Shown here in pieces: positions 52,625 to 64,000 of a stretch of 64,000 bases of DNA. The number at the start of each line of letters is the position of its first letter. Position 1 is the first letter of the stretch. Source of the DNA: Bradyrhizobium sp. CCBAU 53338 (GTDB lineage: Bacteria > Pseudomonadota > Alphaproteobacteria > Rhizobiales > Xanthobacteraceae); NCBI RefSeq assembly GCF_015291665.1, contig NZ_CP030048.1, positions 3,286,001 through 3,350,000 on the forward strand, given 5' to 3'. Under the pieces are notes generated by a model, which saw only the letters and a list, made by a program, of their open reading frames with translations, was not told the DNA's origin and did not search any database. Position numbers and translations under genes: made by a program.

Positions 52625-52996
52625 ATGCCGACGATCAACCAGCTGATCGCTCAACCGCGTGAAGTGCAGAAGTCGCGCAAGAAGGTGCCGGCGCTGCAGC
52701 AGTCGCCGCAGAAGCGTGGCGTTTGCACGCGCGTCTACACCACGACCCCGAAGAAGCCGAACTCGGCGCTTCGTAAGGTCGCCAAGGTGCGTCTGACCAA
52801 CGGTTTCGAGGTGATCGGCTACATCCCGGGTGAGGGTCATAACCTCCAGGAGCACTCGGTGGTCATGATCCGCGGCGGTCGCGTCAAGGACTTGCCCGGC
52901 GTGCGCTACCACATCCTCCGCGGCGTTCTGGATACCCAGGGCGTCAAGAACCGTAAGCAGCGTCGTTCGAAGTACGGCGCGAAGCGTCCGAAGTAA
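52625..52996 (+). CDS. rpsL: 30S ribosomal protein S12
   Basis: A 123-residue S12 at the decoding centre. It starts [34 protein letters not shown] and [14 protein letters not shown] keep the lysines at streptomycin-sensitive positions. The start at 52625 follows AAGG; the frame extends to 52511 but that part is not family sequence. Confidence 0.98.
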   Translation: MPTINQLIAQPREVQKSRKKVPALQQSPQKRGVCTRVYTTTPKKPNSALRKVAKVRLTNGFEVIGYIPGEGHNLQEHSVVMIRGGRVKDLPGVRYHILRGVLDTQGVKNRKQRRSKYGAKRPK

Positions 52997-53482
<486 letters not shown>

Positions 53483-53515
53483 CGGCGAAGCAAACGGACT
53501 CGCAAGGAACACCCC

Positions 53516-55588
<2,073 letters not shown>

Positions 55589-55628
55589 TTGTCGTCGGTC
55601 ACGAACTGACGATTGAACGGAGAGTCAA

Positions 55629-56819
<1,191 letters not shown>

Positions 56820-56836
56820 TTACGAGAATAGGGACC

Positions 56837-56877
56837 GGCGAGTAGCGAATGGTGACATTCGCTATTCGCTATTCGCC
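56837..56877. repeat. Hairpin with 7-bp repeats between tuf and rpsJ
   Basis: TAGCGAAT (56843-56850), loop GGTGAC, ATTCGCTA (56857-56864). The right arm belongs to three tandem ATTCGCY heptamers (56857-56877), and the left arm extends outward as GGCGAG (56837-56842), so alternative pairings are possible. It may be a partial terminator dividing the str and S10 units or a dispersed repeat. Confidence 0.65.
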
Positions 56878-56901
56878 ACCCAACGAAGAGAGACCACGGC
56901 A

Positions 56902-57210
56902 ATGAACGGCCAGAATATTCGCATCCGTCTCAAGGCGTTCGACCATCGGATCCTCGATACGTCGACCCGCGAGATCGTGAACACGGCGAAGCGCACCGGT
57001 GCGCAGGTTCGCGGACCCATTCCGCTGCCCACCCGCATCGAGAAGTTCACCGTCAACCGTTCGCCCCACGTCGACAAGAAGAGCCGCGAACAGTTCGAGA
57101 TGCGCACTCACAAGCGTCTGCTCGACATCGTCGATCCGACCCCGCAGACCGTCGATGCTTTGATGAAGCTCGACCTGGCCGCCGGTGTCGACGTCGAGAT
57201 CAAGCTCTAA
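56902..57210 (+). CDS. rpsJ: 30S ribosomal protein S10
   Basis: A 102-residue S10, also NusE, partner of NusB and Nus[20 protein letters not shown] is the normal N-terminus at 56902; [30 protein letters not shown] is the conserved loop. It is the first gene of the S10 unit, 82 bp after tuf. Confidence 0.98.
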
Positions 57211-57263
57211 GATTTTTGGATCACGTTCGCACCTAGCGGACAGAAAGAACAGGAAGCACGCCG

Positions 57264-57980
57264 ATGCGCTCCGGAGTGATCGCACAAAAGGTCGGGATGA
57301 CGCGAGTCTTTACAGAGGCCGGCGAACATATCCCCGTGACCGTGCTGAAGCTCGGCAATTGCCAGGTCGTAGGCCACCGCACTGAAGAGAAGAACGGTTA
57401 CGTTGCGCTCCAGCTTGGTTCTGGCAGCCGCAAGACCGTGTACATGCCCAAGGCAGAGCGCGGCCAGTTCGCGGTCGCCAAGGTAGAGCCGAAGCGGCAG
57501 GTCGAGGAGTTCCGCGTTTCCGCGGACGCCATGATCCCCGTGGGCGCCGAGATCCTCGCCGACCATTTCGTCGTCGGCCAGTTCGTCGACGTCACCGGCA
57601 CCTCGGTCGGTAAGGGCTTCGCCGGCGGTATGAAGCGCTGGAACTTCGGCGGTCTGCGCGCCACGCACGGTGTGTCGGTCTCGCACCGTTCGATCGGTTC
57701 GACCGGTGGTCGTCAGGACCCGGGCAAGACCTGGAAGAACAAGAAGATGCCCGGCCACATGGGCGTCGACCGCATCACCACGCTCAACCTGCGCGTCGTT
57801 CAGCTCGACGTCGAGCGTGGCCTGATCCTCGTCGAAGGCGCCGTTCCTGGCTCCAAGGGCGGCTGGATCCGCGTGCGCGACGCCGTCAAGAAGCCGCTGC
57901 CGAAGGAAGCTCCGAAGCCCGGCAAGTTCAAGGTTGCGGGCGGCGAAGCCGAGGCTGCGGCCCAGCAAGAGGGTGCGTGA
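57264..57980 (+). CDS. rplC: 50S ribosomal protein L3
   Basis: A 238-residue L3. [20 protein letters not shown] starts it; the central loop with [28 protein letters not shown] holds the Gln that is methylated in many bacteria. An Ala/Glu-rich C-terminal tail of about 25 residues is typical of alphaproteobacteria. Confidence 0.98.
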   Translation: MRSGVIAQKVGMTRVFTEAGEHIPVTVLKLGNCQVVGHRTEEKNGYVALQLGSGSRKTVYMPKAERGQFAVAKVEPKRQVEEFRVSADAMIPVGAEILADHFVVGQFVDVTGTSVGKGFAGGMKRWNFGGLRATHGVSVSHRSIGSTGGRQDPGKTWKNKKMPGHMGVDRITTLNLRVVQLDVERGLILVEGAVPGSKGGWIRVRDAVKKPLPKEAPKPGKFKVAGGEAEAAAQQEGA

Positions 57981-57981
57981 G

Positions 57982-58602
57982 ATGGAATTGAAGGTCACCA
58001 CTCTCGAGGGCAAGGAAGCGGGCTCCGTCCAGCTGTCCGACGCCATTTTCGGCCTCGAGCCGCGCCAGGACATCATTGCACGTTGCGTGCAGTGGCAGCT
58101 CAACAAGCGTCAGGCCGGTACGCACAAGGCCAAGGGTCGCGCCGAGATCTGGCGCACCGGCAAGAAGATGTACAAGCAGAAGGGGACCGGCGGTGCTCGT
58201 CACGGCTCGGCCCGCGTGCCGCAGTTCCGCGGCGGCGGTCGTGCCTTCGGTCCGGTCGTGCGTTCGCACGCCACCGACCTGCCGAAGAAGGTCCGTGCGC
58301 TCGCTCTGAAGCATGCGCTCTCGGCCAAGGCCAAGGACGGCGATCTGCTCGTGATCGACAAGGCGGCGCTGGAGGCTGCCAAGACCAAGGCGCTGCTCGG
58401 TCACTTCTCGGGCCTGGGGCTCACCAACGCGCTGATCATTGACGGTGCCGAGCTCAACAACGGCTTTGCCGCGGCGGCCCGCAACATCCCGAACATGGAC
58501 GTGCTGCCGATCCAGGGCATCAACGTCTATGACATCCTGCGCCGTCAGAAGCTCGTTCTGACCAAGGCCGCCATCGATGCGCTGGAGGCGCGCTTCAAAT
58601 GA
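57982..58602 (+). CDS. rplD: 50S ribosomal protein L4
   Basis: A 206-residue L4, known S10-operon autoregulator in enterics. [14 protein letters not shown] starts one base after the rplC stop; the exit-tunnel loop carries [24 protein letters not shown]. It overlaps rplW by four bases (ATGA). Confidence 0.98.
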   Translation: MELKVTTLEGKEAGSVQLSDAIFGLEPRQDIIARCVQWQLNKRQAGTHKAKGRAEIWRTGKKMYKQKGTGGARHGSARVPQFRGGGRAFGPVVRSHATDLPKKVRALALKHALSAKAKDGDLLVIDKAALEAAKTKALLGHFSGLGLTNALIIDGAELNNGFAAAARNIPNMDVLPIQGINVYDILRRQKLVLTKAAIDALEARFK

Positions 58603-58901
58603 CGAAGAACATCGAGGCTCGCCATTACGACGTGATCGTCGCCCCGGTCGTCACCGAAAAGGCGACGCTGGCGTCCGAGCACAACAAGGTTCTGTTCAAG
58701 GTGGCCGCGAAGGCGACCAAGCCGCAGATCAAGGAAGCGATCGAGAAGCTGTTTGACGTCAAGGTCAAGAGCGTCAACACGCTGGTCCGCAAGGGCAAGA
58801 CCAAGGTCTTCCGCGGAAATCTCGGCTCGCAGTCGAACACCAAGCGCGCGATCGTGACCCTCGAAGAGGGTCATCGGATCGACGTGACCACCGGTCTGTA
58901 A
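58599..58901 (+). CDS. rplW: 50S ribosomal protein L23
   Basis: A 100-residue L23 at the tunnel exit, docking site for trigger factor and [28 protein letters not shown] and [15 protein letters not shown] are the conserved blocks. Its start overlaps the rplD stop. Confidence 0.98.
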   Translation: MTKNIEARHYDVIVAPVVTEKATLASEHNKVLFKVAAKATKPQIKEAIEKLFDVKVKSVNTLVRKGKTKVFRGNLGSQSNTKRAIVTLEEGHRIDVTTGL

Positions 58902-58913
58902 GGTCGCACGACG

Positions 58914-59747
58914 ATGGCACTGAAGAAATTCAATCCCACGACACCGGGTCAGCGCCAGCTGGTCATGGTCGATCGTTCAGCCCTCTACAAGGGCAAGCCG
59001 GTCAAGGCGCTCACCGAAGGCAAGAAGTCCTCGGGTGGCCGCAACAACACCGGTCGCATCACCGTGCGCTTCCGTGGCGGTGGCCACAAGCAGACGCTGC
59101 GCACCGTCGACTTCAAGCGTGAGAAGATCGACGTTCCCGCAACCGTCGAGCGGCTCGAGTACGATCCGAACCGGACCGGCTTCATCGCGCTGATCAAGTA
59201 TCAGGACGGCGAACAGGCCTACATCCTGGCGCCGCAGCGCCTGGCCGTGGGTGATACCATCGTCGCCGGCAACTACGTCGACGTGAAGCCGGGCAACGTC
59301 ATGCCGCTCGGCAACATGCCGGTCGGCACGATCATCCACAACATCGAGGTCAAGATCGGGAAGGGCGGCCAGCTCGCCCGGTCCGCCGGCACCTACGCCC
59401 AGCTCGTCGGCCGCGACCAGGACTACGTGATCATCCGCCTGAACTCGGGTGAGCAGCGCCTGGTGCACGGCCGTTGCCGCGGTACGATCGGTGCGGTGTC
59501 GAATCCGGACCACATGAACACCTCGATCGGCAAGGCCGGTCGCAAGCGTTGGATGGGCCGTCGCCCGCACAACCGCGGTGTCGCGATGAACCCGATCGAC
59601 CATCCGCACGGCGGTGGTGAAGGTCGTACCTCGGGCGGTCGCCACCCGGTCACCCCGTGGGGCAAGCCGACCAAGGGCAAGAAGACCCGCACCAACAAGT
59701 CGACCAACAAATTCATTCTCCTAAGCCGCCACAAGCGGAAGAAGTAA
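58914..59747 (+). CDS. rplB: 50S ribosomal protein L2
   Basis: A 277-residue L2 of the peptidyl transferase region. [22 protein letters not shown] near the N-terminus and [21 protein letters not shown] with the critical His near the C-terminus are present. Confidence 0.98.
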   Translation: MALKKFNPTTPGQRQLVMVDRSALYKGKPVKALTEGKKSSGGRNNTGRITVRFRGGGHKQTLRTVDFKREKIDVPATVERLEYDPNRTGFIALIKYQDGEQAYILAPQRLAVGDTIVAGNYVDVKPGNVMPLGNMPVGTIIHNIEVKIGKGGQLARSAGTYAQLVGRDQDYVIIRLNSGEQRLVHGRCRGTIGAVSNPDHMNTSIGKAGRKRWMGRRPHNRGVAMNPIDHPHGGGEGRTSGGRHPVTPWGKPTKGKKTRTNKSTNKFILLSRHKRKK

Positions 59748-59759
59748 GGAACGACGGAC

Positions 59760-60038
59760 ATGGTTCGTTCAGTCTGGAAAGGCCCGTTCGTCGAGGGTTC
59801 TCTGCTCAAGAAGGCAGATGCCGCGCGCGCGTCCGGCCGTCACGACGTCATCAAGATCTGGAGCCGTCGCTCGACGATCCTGCCGCAGTTCGTCGGCCTG
59901 ACCTTCGGCGTCTACAACGGTCAGAAGCACGTGCCGGTGGCCGTCAACGAGGAAATGGTCGGTCACAAGTTCGGCGAGTTCTCGCCGACCCGGACCTTCC
60001 ATGGCCACTCGGGCGACAAGAAAGCCAAGAAGGCTTGA
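59760..60038 (+). CDS. rpsS: 30S ribosomal protein S19
   Basis: A 92-residue S19 of the 30S head. [44 protein letters not shown] and [20 protein letters not shown] are conserved. It lies 12 bp after rplB. Confidence 0.98.
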   Translation: MVRSVWKGPFVEGSLLKKADAARASGRHDVIKIWSRRSTILPQFVGLTFGVYNGQKHVPVAVNEEMVGHKFGEFSPTRTFHGHSGDKKAKKA

Positions 60039-60048
60039 GGATTAAACG

Positions 60049-60438
60049 ATGAGCAAACCTAAGCGCGAACGGAGCCTCGCCGAGAACGAGGCCAAGGCGG
60101 TCGCCCGGATGCTGCGGGTGAGCCCGCAGAAGCTCAACCTGGTCGCCCAGCTCATTCGCGGCCGGAAGGCTTCTGCTGCGCTCGCCGACCTGCAGTTTTC
60201 GCGCAAGCGGATCGCGGTTGACGTGAAGAAGTGCCTGGAATCGGCTATCGCCAATGCCGAAAACAACCACGACCTCGACGTCGATGATCTCGTCGTGGCG
60301 CAGGCCTTCGTCGGCAACGGCCTCGTGATGAAGCGCTTTGCCGCCCGCGGCCGTGGCCGCTCGGGCCGCGTCTACAAACCATTTTCGCAGCTGACGATCA
60401 TTGTTCGTCAGGTCGAAGCCGAAGCAGCAGCGGCTTAA
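60049..60438 (+). CDS. rplV: 50S ribosomal protein L22
   Basis: A 129-residue L22 lining the exit tunnel. [23 protein letters not shown] and the beta-hairpin [22 protein letters not shown] are typical and look macrolide-sensitive in length. Confidence 0.98.
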   Translation: MSKPKRERSLAENEAKAVARMLRVSPQKLNLVAQLIRGRKASAALADLQFSRKRIAVDVKKCLESAIANAENNHDLDVDDLVVAQAFVGNGLVMKRFAARGRGRSGRVYKPFSQLTIIVRQVEAEAAAA

Positions 60439-60456
60439 GGGTCGCAGGAGAAAACG

Positions 60457-61182
<726 letters not shown>

Positions 61183-61212
61183 TCCAGCACAGGAATTTGA
61201 GGGCTTAAAGCC

Positions 61213-61626
61213 ATGATGCAACCTAAGAAAACGAAGTTCCGGAAGGCGCATAAGGGCCGCATTCACGGCGTTGCGACTTCGGGCGCGACGTTGGCGTTCG
61301 GCCAGTTCGGCCTGAAGGCGACCGAGCCTGAGCGCGTCACCGCGCGTCAGATCGAAGCCGCCCGCCGCGCGCTGACCCGCCACATGAAGCGCGCCGGCCG
61401 CGTCTGGATCCGCGTGTTCCCCGACGTTCCGGTGTCGAAGAAGCCGGCCGAAGTCCGCATGGGCTCCGGCAAGGGTTCGCCGGAATTGTGGGTCGCCCGC
61501 GTCAAGCCGGGCCGGGTGCTGTTCGAGATCGACGGCGTCAACACCCAGACGGCGCGTGAGGCGCTGACCCTGGCGGCCGCCAAGCTGCCGATCAAGACGC
61601 GCTTCGTCGAGCGCATTGCGGAGTAA
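61213..61626 (+). CDS. rplP: 50S ribosomal protein L16
   Basis: A 137-residue L16 near the A site. [42 protein letters not shown] and [25 protein letters not shown] are conserved. ATG 61216 is an alternative. Its stop overlaps a possible earlier rpmC ATG (TAATG). Confidence 0.98.
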   Translation: MMQPKKTKFRKAHKGRIHGVATSGATLAFGQFGLKATEPERVTARQIEAARRALTRHMKRAGRVWIRVFPDVPVSKKPAEVRMGSGKGSPELWVARVKPGRVLFEIDGVNTQTAREALTLAAAKLPIKTRFVERIAE

Positions 61627-61631
61627 TGGCC

Positions 61632-61838
61632 ATGGCCCAGATGAAGATCGAAGACATCCGCGCGATGAGCCCCGACCAGCAGGACGACGCCGTCCTGAAC
61701 CTGAAGAAGGAGCGCTTCAACCTGCGCTTCCAGCGTGCCACCGGGCAGCTCGAGAACACCTCGCGTCTGCGCGAGGCTCGCCGTGACATCGCCCGGATCA
61801 AGACCGTCGCCGCGCAGCAGCGCGCGAAGAAGAAGTAA
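61632..61838 (+). CDS. rpmC: 50S ribosomal protein L29
   Basis: A 68-residue two-helix protein at the tunnel exit. [20 protein letters not shown] and [20 protein letters not shown] are conserved. Start 61632 has CGGAG at good spacing; ATG 61626, overlapping the rplP stop, would add two residues. Confidence 0.96.
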   Translation: MAQMKIEDIRAMSPDQQDDAVLNLKKERFNLRFQRATGQLENTSRLREARRDIARIKTVAAQQRAKKK

Positions 61839-61851
61839 GGGGCTAACGGAT

Positions 61852-62100
61852 ATGCCGAAACGTACTTTGCAAGGCGTGGTCGTCAGCGACAAGACTGCCA
61901 AGACCGTCGTGGTGCGCGTCGATCGCCGCTTCACGCACCCGATCTACAAGAAGACCATCCGCCGTTCGAAGAACTACCACGCGCACGACGAGAACAACGA
62001 GTTCAAGCCGGGCGACATGGTCTGGATCGAAGAGACCAAGCCGATCTCGAAGTTGAAGTGCTGGATCGTGATCCGGGGCGAACACAAGAAAAGCGCCTGA
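61852..62100 (+). CDS. rpsQ: 30S ribosomal protein S17
   Basis: An 82-residue OB-fold protein. [27 protein letters not shown] and [25 protein letters not shown] are conserved. It is the last gene of the S10 unit; an 84-bp spacer with a small hairpin (62140-62158, GCGCCGGC/GCTGGCGC) precedes rplN. Confidence 0.98.
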   Translation: MPKRTLQGVVVSDKTAKTVVVRVDRRFTHPIYKKTIRRSKNYHAHDENNEFKPGDMVWIEETKPISKLKCWIVIRGEHKKSA

Positions 62101-62184
62101 TCTGTTGGCCTTGGCCGACTGACTTCAGGGAAATGTTGAGCGCCGGCTAGGCTGGCGCAAAGAGAAAGAGGACGAGGTGCATCA

Positions 62185-62553
62185 ATGATTCAGATGCAGA
62201 CCAACCTCGACGTGGCCGACAATTCTGGCGCACGCCGTGTCATGTGTATCAAGGTGCTCGGAGGCTCCAAGCGCCGCTACGCCACGATCGGCGACGTCAT
62301 TGTCGTCTCGATCAAGGAAGCCATTCCGCGTGGCAAGGTGAAGAAGGGCGACGTGATGAAGGCCGTCGTGGTGCGTGTCCGCAAGGACATCCGCCGCGCT
62401 GACGGTTCGGTCATCCGGTTCGACCGCAACGCCGCCGTTCTGATCAACAATCAGTCCGAGCCGGTCGGCACCCGTATCTTCGGGCCCGTGCCGCGCGAGC
62501 TGCGCGCCAAGAACCACATGAAGATCATTTCGCTCGCGCCGGAGGTGCTGTGA
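62185..62553 (+). CDS. rplN: 50S ribosomal protein L14
   Basis: A 122-residue L14, first gene of the spc unit. [27 protein letters not shown] and [21 protein letters not shown] are conserved. The stop overlaps the rplX ATG by one base. Confidence 0.98.
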   Translation: MIQMQTNLDVADNSGARRVMCIKVLGGSKRRYATIGDVIVVSIKEAIPRGKVKKGDVMKAVVVRVRKDIRRADGSVIRFDRNAAVLINNQSEPVGTRIFGPVPRELRAKNHMKIISLAPEVL

Positions 62554-62867
62554 TGGCTGCGAAGATCCGCAAGGGCGACAAGGTCGTCGTGCTGACCGGC
62601 CGCGACAAGGGTCGCACCGGCGAAGTGTTCGAAGTTCGCCCCGACGCCGGCACGGCGCTCGTGCGCGGCATCAACATGGTCAAGCGTCACCAGAAGCAGA
62701 CGCAGGCCCAGGAGGGCGGCATCATCTCGAAGGAGTCGCCGATCCAACTGTCCAACATCGCGTATGTCGGCAAGGACGGAAAGCCGACCCGCGTCGGATT
62801 CAAGATTCTGGCGGACGGCAAGAAGGTCCGCATCGCCAAGAGCTCGGGAGCTGAGATCGATGGCTGA
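62553..62867 (+). CDS. rplX: 50S ribosomal protein L24
   Basis: A 104-residue L24, an early 50S assembly initiator. The KOW motif is [40 protein letters not shown] follows. A GTG three bases earlier is possible but ATG 62553 (TGATG) is favoured. It overlaps rplE by 8 bp. Confidence 0.97.
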   Translation: MAAKIRKGDKVVVLTGRDKGRTGEVFEVRPDAGTALVRGINMVKRHQKQTQAQEGGIISKESPIQLSNIAYVGKDGKPTRVGFKILADGKKVRIAKSSGAEIDG

Positions 62868-63417
62868 GGCCGCTTACACCCCGCGCCTGCGCGCGGAATA
62901 CGACGCGAAGATCCGCACGGCCATGACCGAGAAGTTCGGTTATGAGAACGTGATGCAGGTTCCGCGCCTGGACAAGGTCGTGCTGAACATGGGCGTGGGC
63001 GACAGCGTCAACGACCGCAAGAAGGCCGAGACCGCCGCTGCCGAACTGACCCAGATCGCCGGCCAGAAGGCGATCGTGACCTATTCGCGCATCGCGATCG
63101 CGACCTTCAAGCTGCGTGAGAACCAGCCGATCGGCTGCAAGGTCACGCTGCGCAAGGCCCGCATGTACGAGTTCATCGATCGCCTGGTGACGGTCGCGCT
63201 GCCGCGCGTCCGCGACTTCCGCGGCCTGAACCCGAAGAGCTTTGACGGCCGCGGCAACTACTCGCTCGGCATCAAGGAGCACATCATTTTCCCCGAGATC
63301 GACTTCGACAAGGTCACGGAAGCCCGCGGCATGGACATCACCGTCTGCACCACGGCCAAGACCGACGAAGAGGCGAGGGCCTTGTTGACCGCTTTCAATT
63401 TCCCGTTCCGGCAGTGA
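62860..63417 (+). CDS. rplE: 50S ribosomal protein L5
   Basis: A 185-residue 5S rRNA-binding L5. [51 protein letters not shown] and [17 protein letters not shown] are conserved. The start lies inside the last codons of rplX. Confidence 0.98.
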   Translation: MAEAAYTPRLRAEYDAKIRTAMTEKFGYENVMQVPRLDKVVLNMGVGDSVNDRKKAETAAAELTQIAGQKAIVTYSRIAIATFKLRENQPIGCKVTLRKARMYEFIDRLVTVALPRVRDFRGLNPKSFDGRGNYSLGIKEHIIFPEIDFDKVTEARGMDITVCTTAKTDEEARALLTAFNFPFRQ

Positions 63418-63463
63418 GACGCTGACCTAAAGCCTCTCAAACGCGGATACCCAGGAGCCAAGC

Positions 63464-63769
63464 ATGGCAAAGAAGAGTTCAGTCGAGAAGAACAACCGGC
63501 GCAAGCGGATGGTGAAGAACGCCGCCCCGAAGCGCGAGCGGTTGAAGGCGATCATCGCCGACAAGACGCTGCCGATGGAGGAGCGGTTCGCCGCGACCCT
63601 GAAGCTTGCGGAAATGCCGCGCAATTCGTCGGCCACCCGCATCCGTCTGCGTTGCGAGCTGTCGGGCCGTCCGCGCTCGAACTACCGCAAGAACAAGCTG
63701 TCCCGTATCGCGCTCCGCGACCTTGGCTCCAAGGGCATGGTCCCGGGCCTCGTGAAGTCGAGCTGGTAA
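63464..63769 (+). CDS. rpsN: 30S ribosomal protein S14
   Basis: A 101-residue S14 of the long, zinc-free type: it lacks the CxxC pairs of the short zinc form. [18 protein letters not shown] starts it and [26 protein letters not shown] is the 16S-binding part. Confidence 0.98.
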   Translation: MAKKSSVEKNNRRKRMVKNAAPKRERLKAIIADKTLPMEERFAATLKLAEMPRNSSATRIRLRCELSGRPRSNYRKNKLSRIALRDLGSKGMVPGLVKSSW

Positions 63770-63783
63770 GGAGGGTCGTTTAG

Positions 63784-64000
63784 ATGTCTACGCACGATCC
63801 AATCAGCGATCTGATCACCCGCATCCGCAACGCGCAGATGCGCTCCAAGAGCAAGGTCTCCACGCCTGGCTCGAAGATGCGCGAGAACGTCCTCGAAGTG
63901 CTCAAGAGCGAGGGCTACATCCGCGGTTATGCGACCCTCGAGCACTCCTCGGGTCGCAGCGAGATCGAGATCGAGCTGAAGTATTTCGACGGCGAGCCCG
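63784..64000 (+). CDS. rpsH: 30S ribosomal protein S8, 5' part
   Basis: Reading from ATG 63784 gives [20 protein letters not shown] and continues open for 72 codons to the window edge with [18 protein letters not shown], the S8 N-terminal domain. GGAGGGTCG lies upstream, 14 bp after the rpsN stop. S8 binds 16S rRNA and represses the spc operon in enterics. The C-terminal half lies beyond the window. Confidence 0.95.
   Translation, partial: MSTHDPISDLITRIRNAQMRSKSKVSTPGSKMRENVLEVLKSEGYIRGYATLEHSSGRSEIEIELKYFDGEP

Noticed and set aside
52202..52912. Possible minus-strand gene across the str leader and rpsL
   Set aside because: It needs to run antisense through most of rpsL, has no recognised domain and no good start site.

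Overview
The window looks like a chromosomal segment of a Bradyrhizobium-type alphaproteobacterium (Nitrobacteraceae). The support is high GC with strong third-position bias, protein sequences that read as typical Bradyrhizobium, and the gene order tRNA-Trp, secE, nusG, rplKA, rplJL, rpoBC, str operon, S10 operon, spc operon. Genus is inferred from general familiarity with these families; no search was run.

Positions 1-32300 are accessory and metabolic. (1) The 3' end of a large repeat adhesin carries three nearly identical 351-bp tandem units. (2) A xylulokinase gene precedes a CUT2 sugar ABC transporter (ATPase, permease, binding protein). (3) A leftward pair encodes an HtrB/LpxL-like acyltransferase and a Tet-type MFS pump, divergent from a GDP-fucose pathway pair (gmd, fcl). 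(4) A NAD-related module holds an NAD-kinase-like protein and an SPFH protein, divergent from an NrtR-like regulator with a degenerate Nudix box; two adjacent 22-bp operator-like repeats lie between them. (5) A catabolic stretch holds MHS-family MFS, BKACE (DUF849), MFS, CoA transferase, a small unknown protein, RidA, TetR, acyl-CoA dehydrogenase, an APH-like kinase, acetylornithine deacetylase, TetR/DUF1772, SDR, histidine phosphatase, SDR and a family VIII-like serine hydrolase. The adjacent kinase and acyl-CoA dehydrogenase resemble the two halves of ACAD10/11 and the Lva system for 4-hydroxyacyl-CoAs.

Positions 32465-64000 are the transcription and translation core. Two blocks interrupt it. 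A D-2-hydroxyacid dehydrogenase and a leader of nearly 600 bp separate rplKA from rplJL. A 5.4-kb three-gene cassette separates rpoC from rpsL: a flavin amine-oxidase/methyltransferase fusion, an ABC exporter with very acidic tails at both ends, and a convergent flavin monooxygenase. The last two genes overlap by 88 bp, and the exporter's Asp/Glu tail is antisense to a polyserine tail of the monooxygenase. This cassette is the best candidate for an undescribed system.

From rpsL the window runs through rpsG, fusA, tuf, rpsJ-rplC-rplD-rplW-rplB-rpsS-rplV-rpsC-rplP-rpmC-rpsQ and rplN-rplX-rplE-rpsN, and ends inside rpsH. Short or absent spacers and stop/start overlaps (secE/nusG, rplD/rplW, rplN/rplX, rplX/rplE) indicate translational coupling. 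No CRISPR array, rRNA, insertion sequence or prophage gene was seen.
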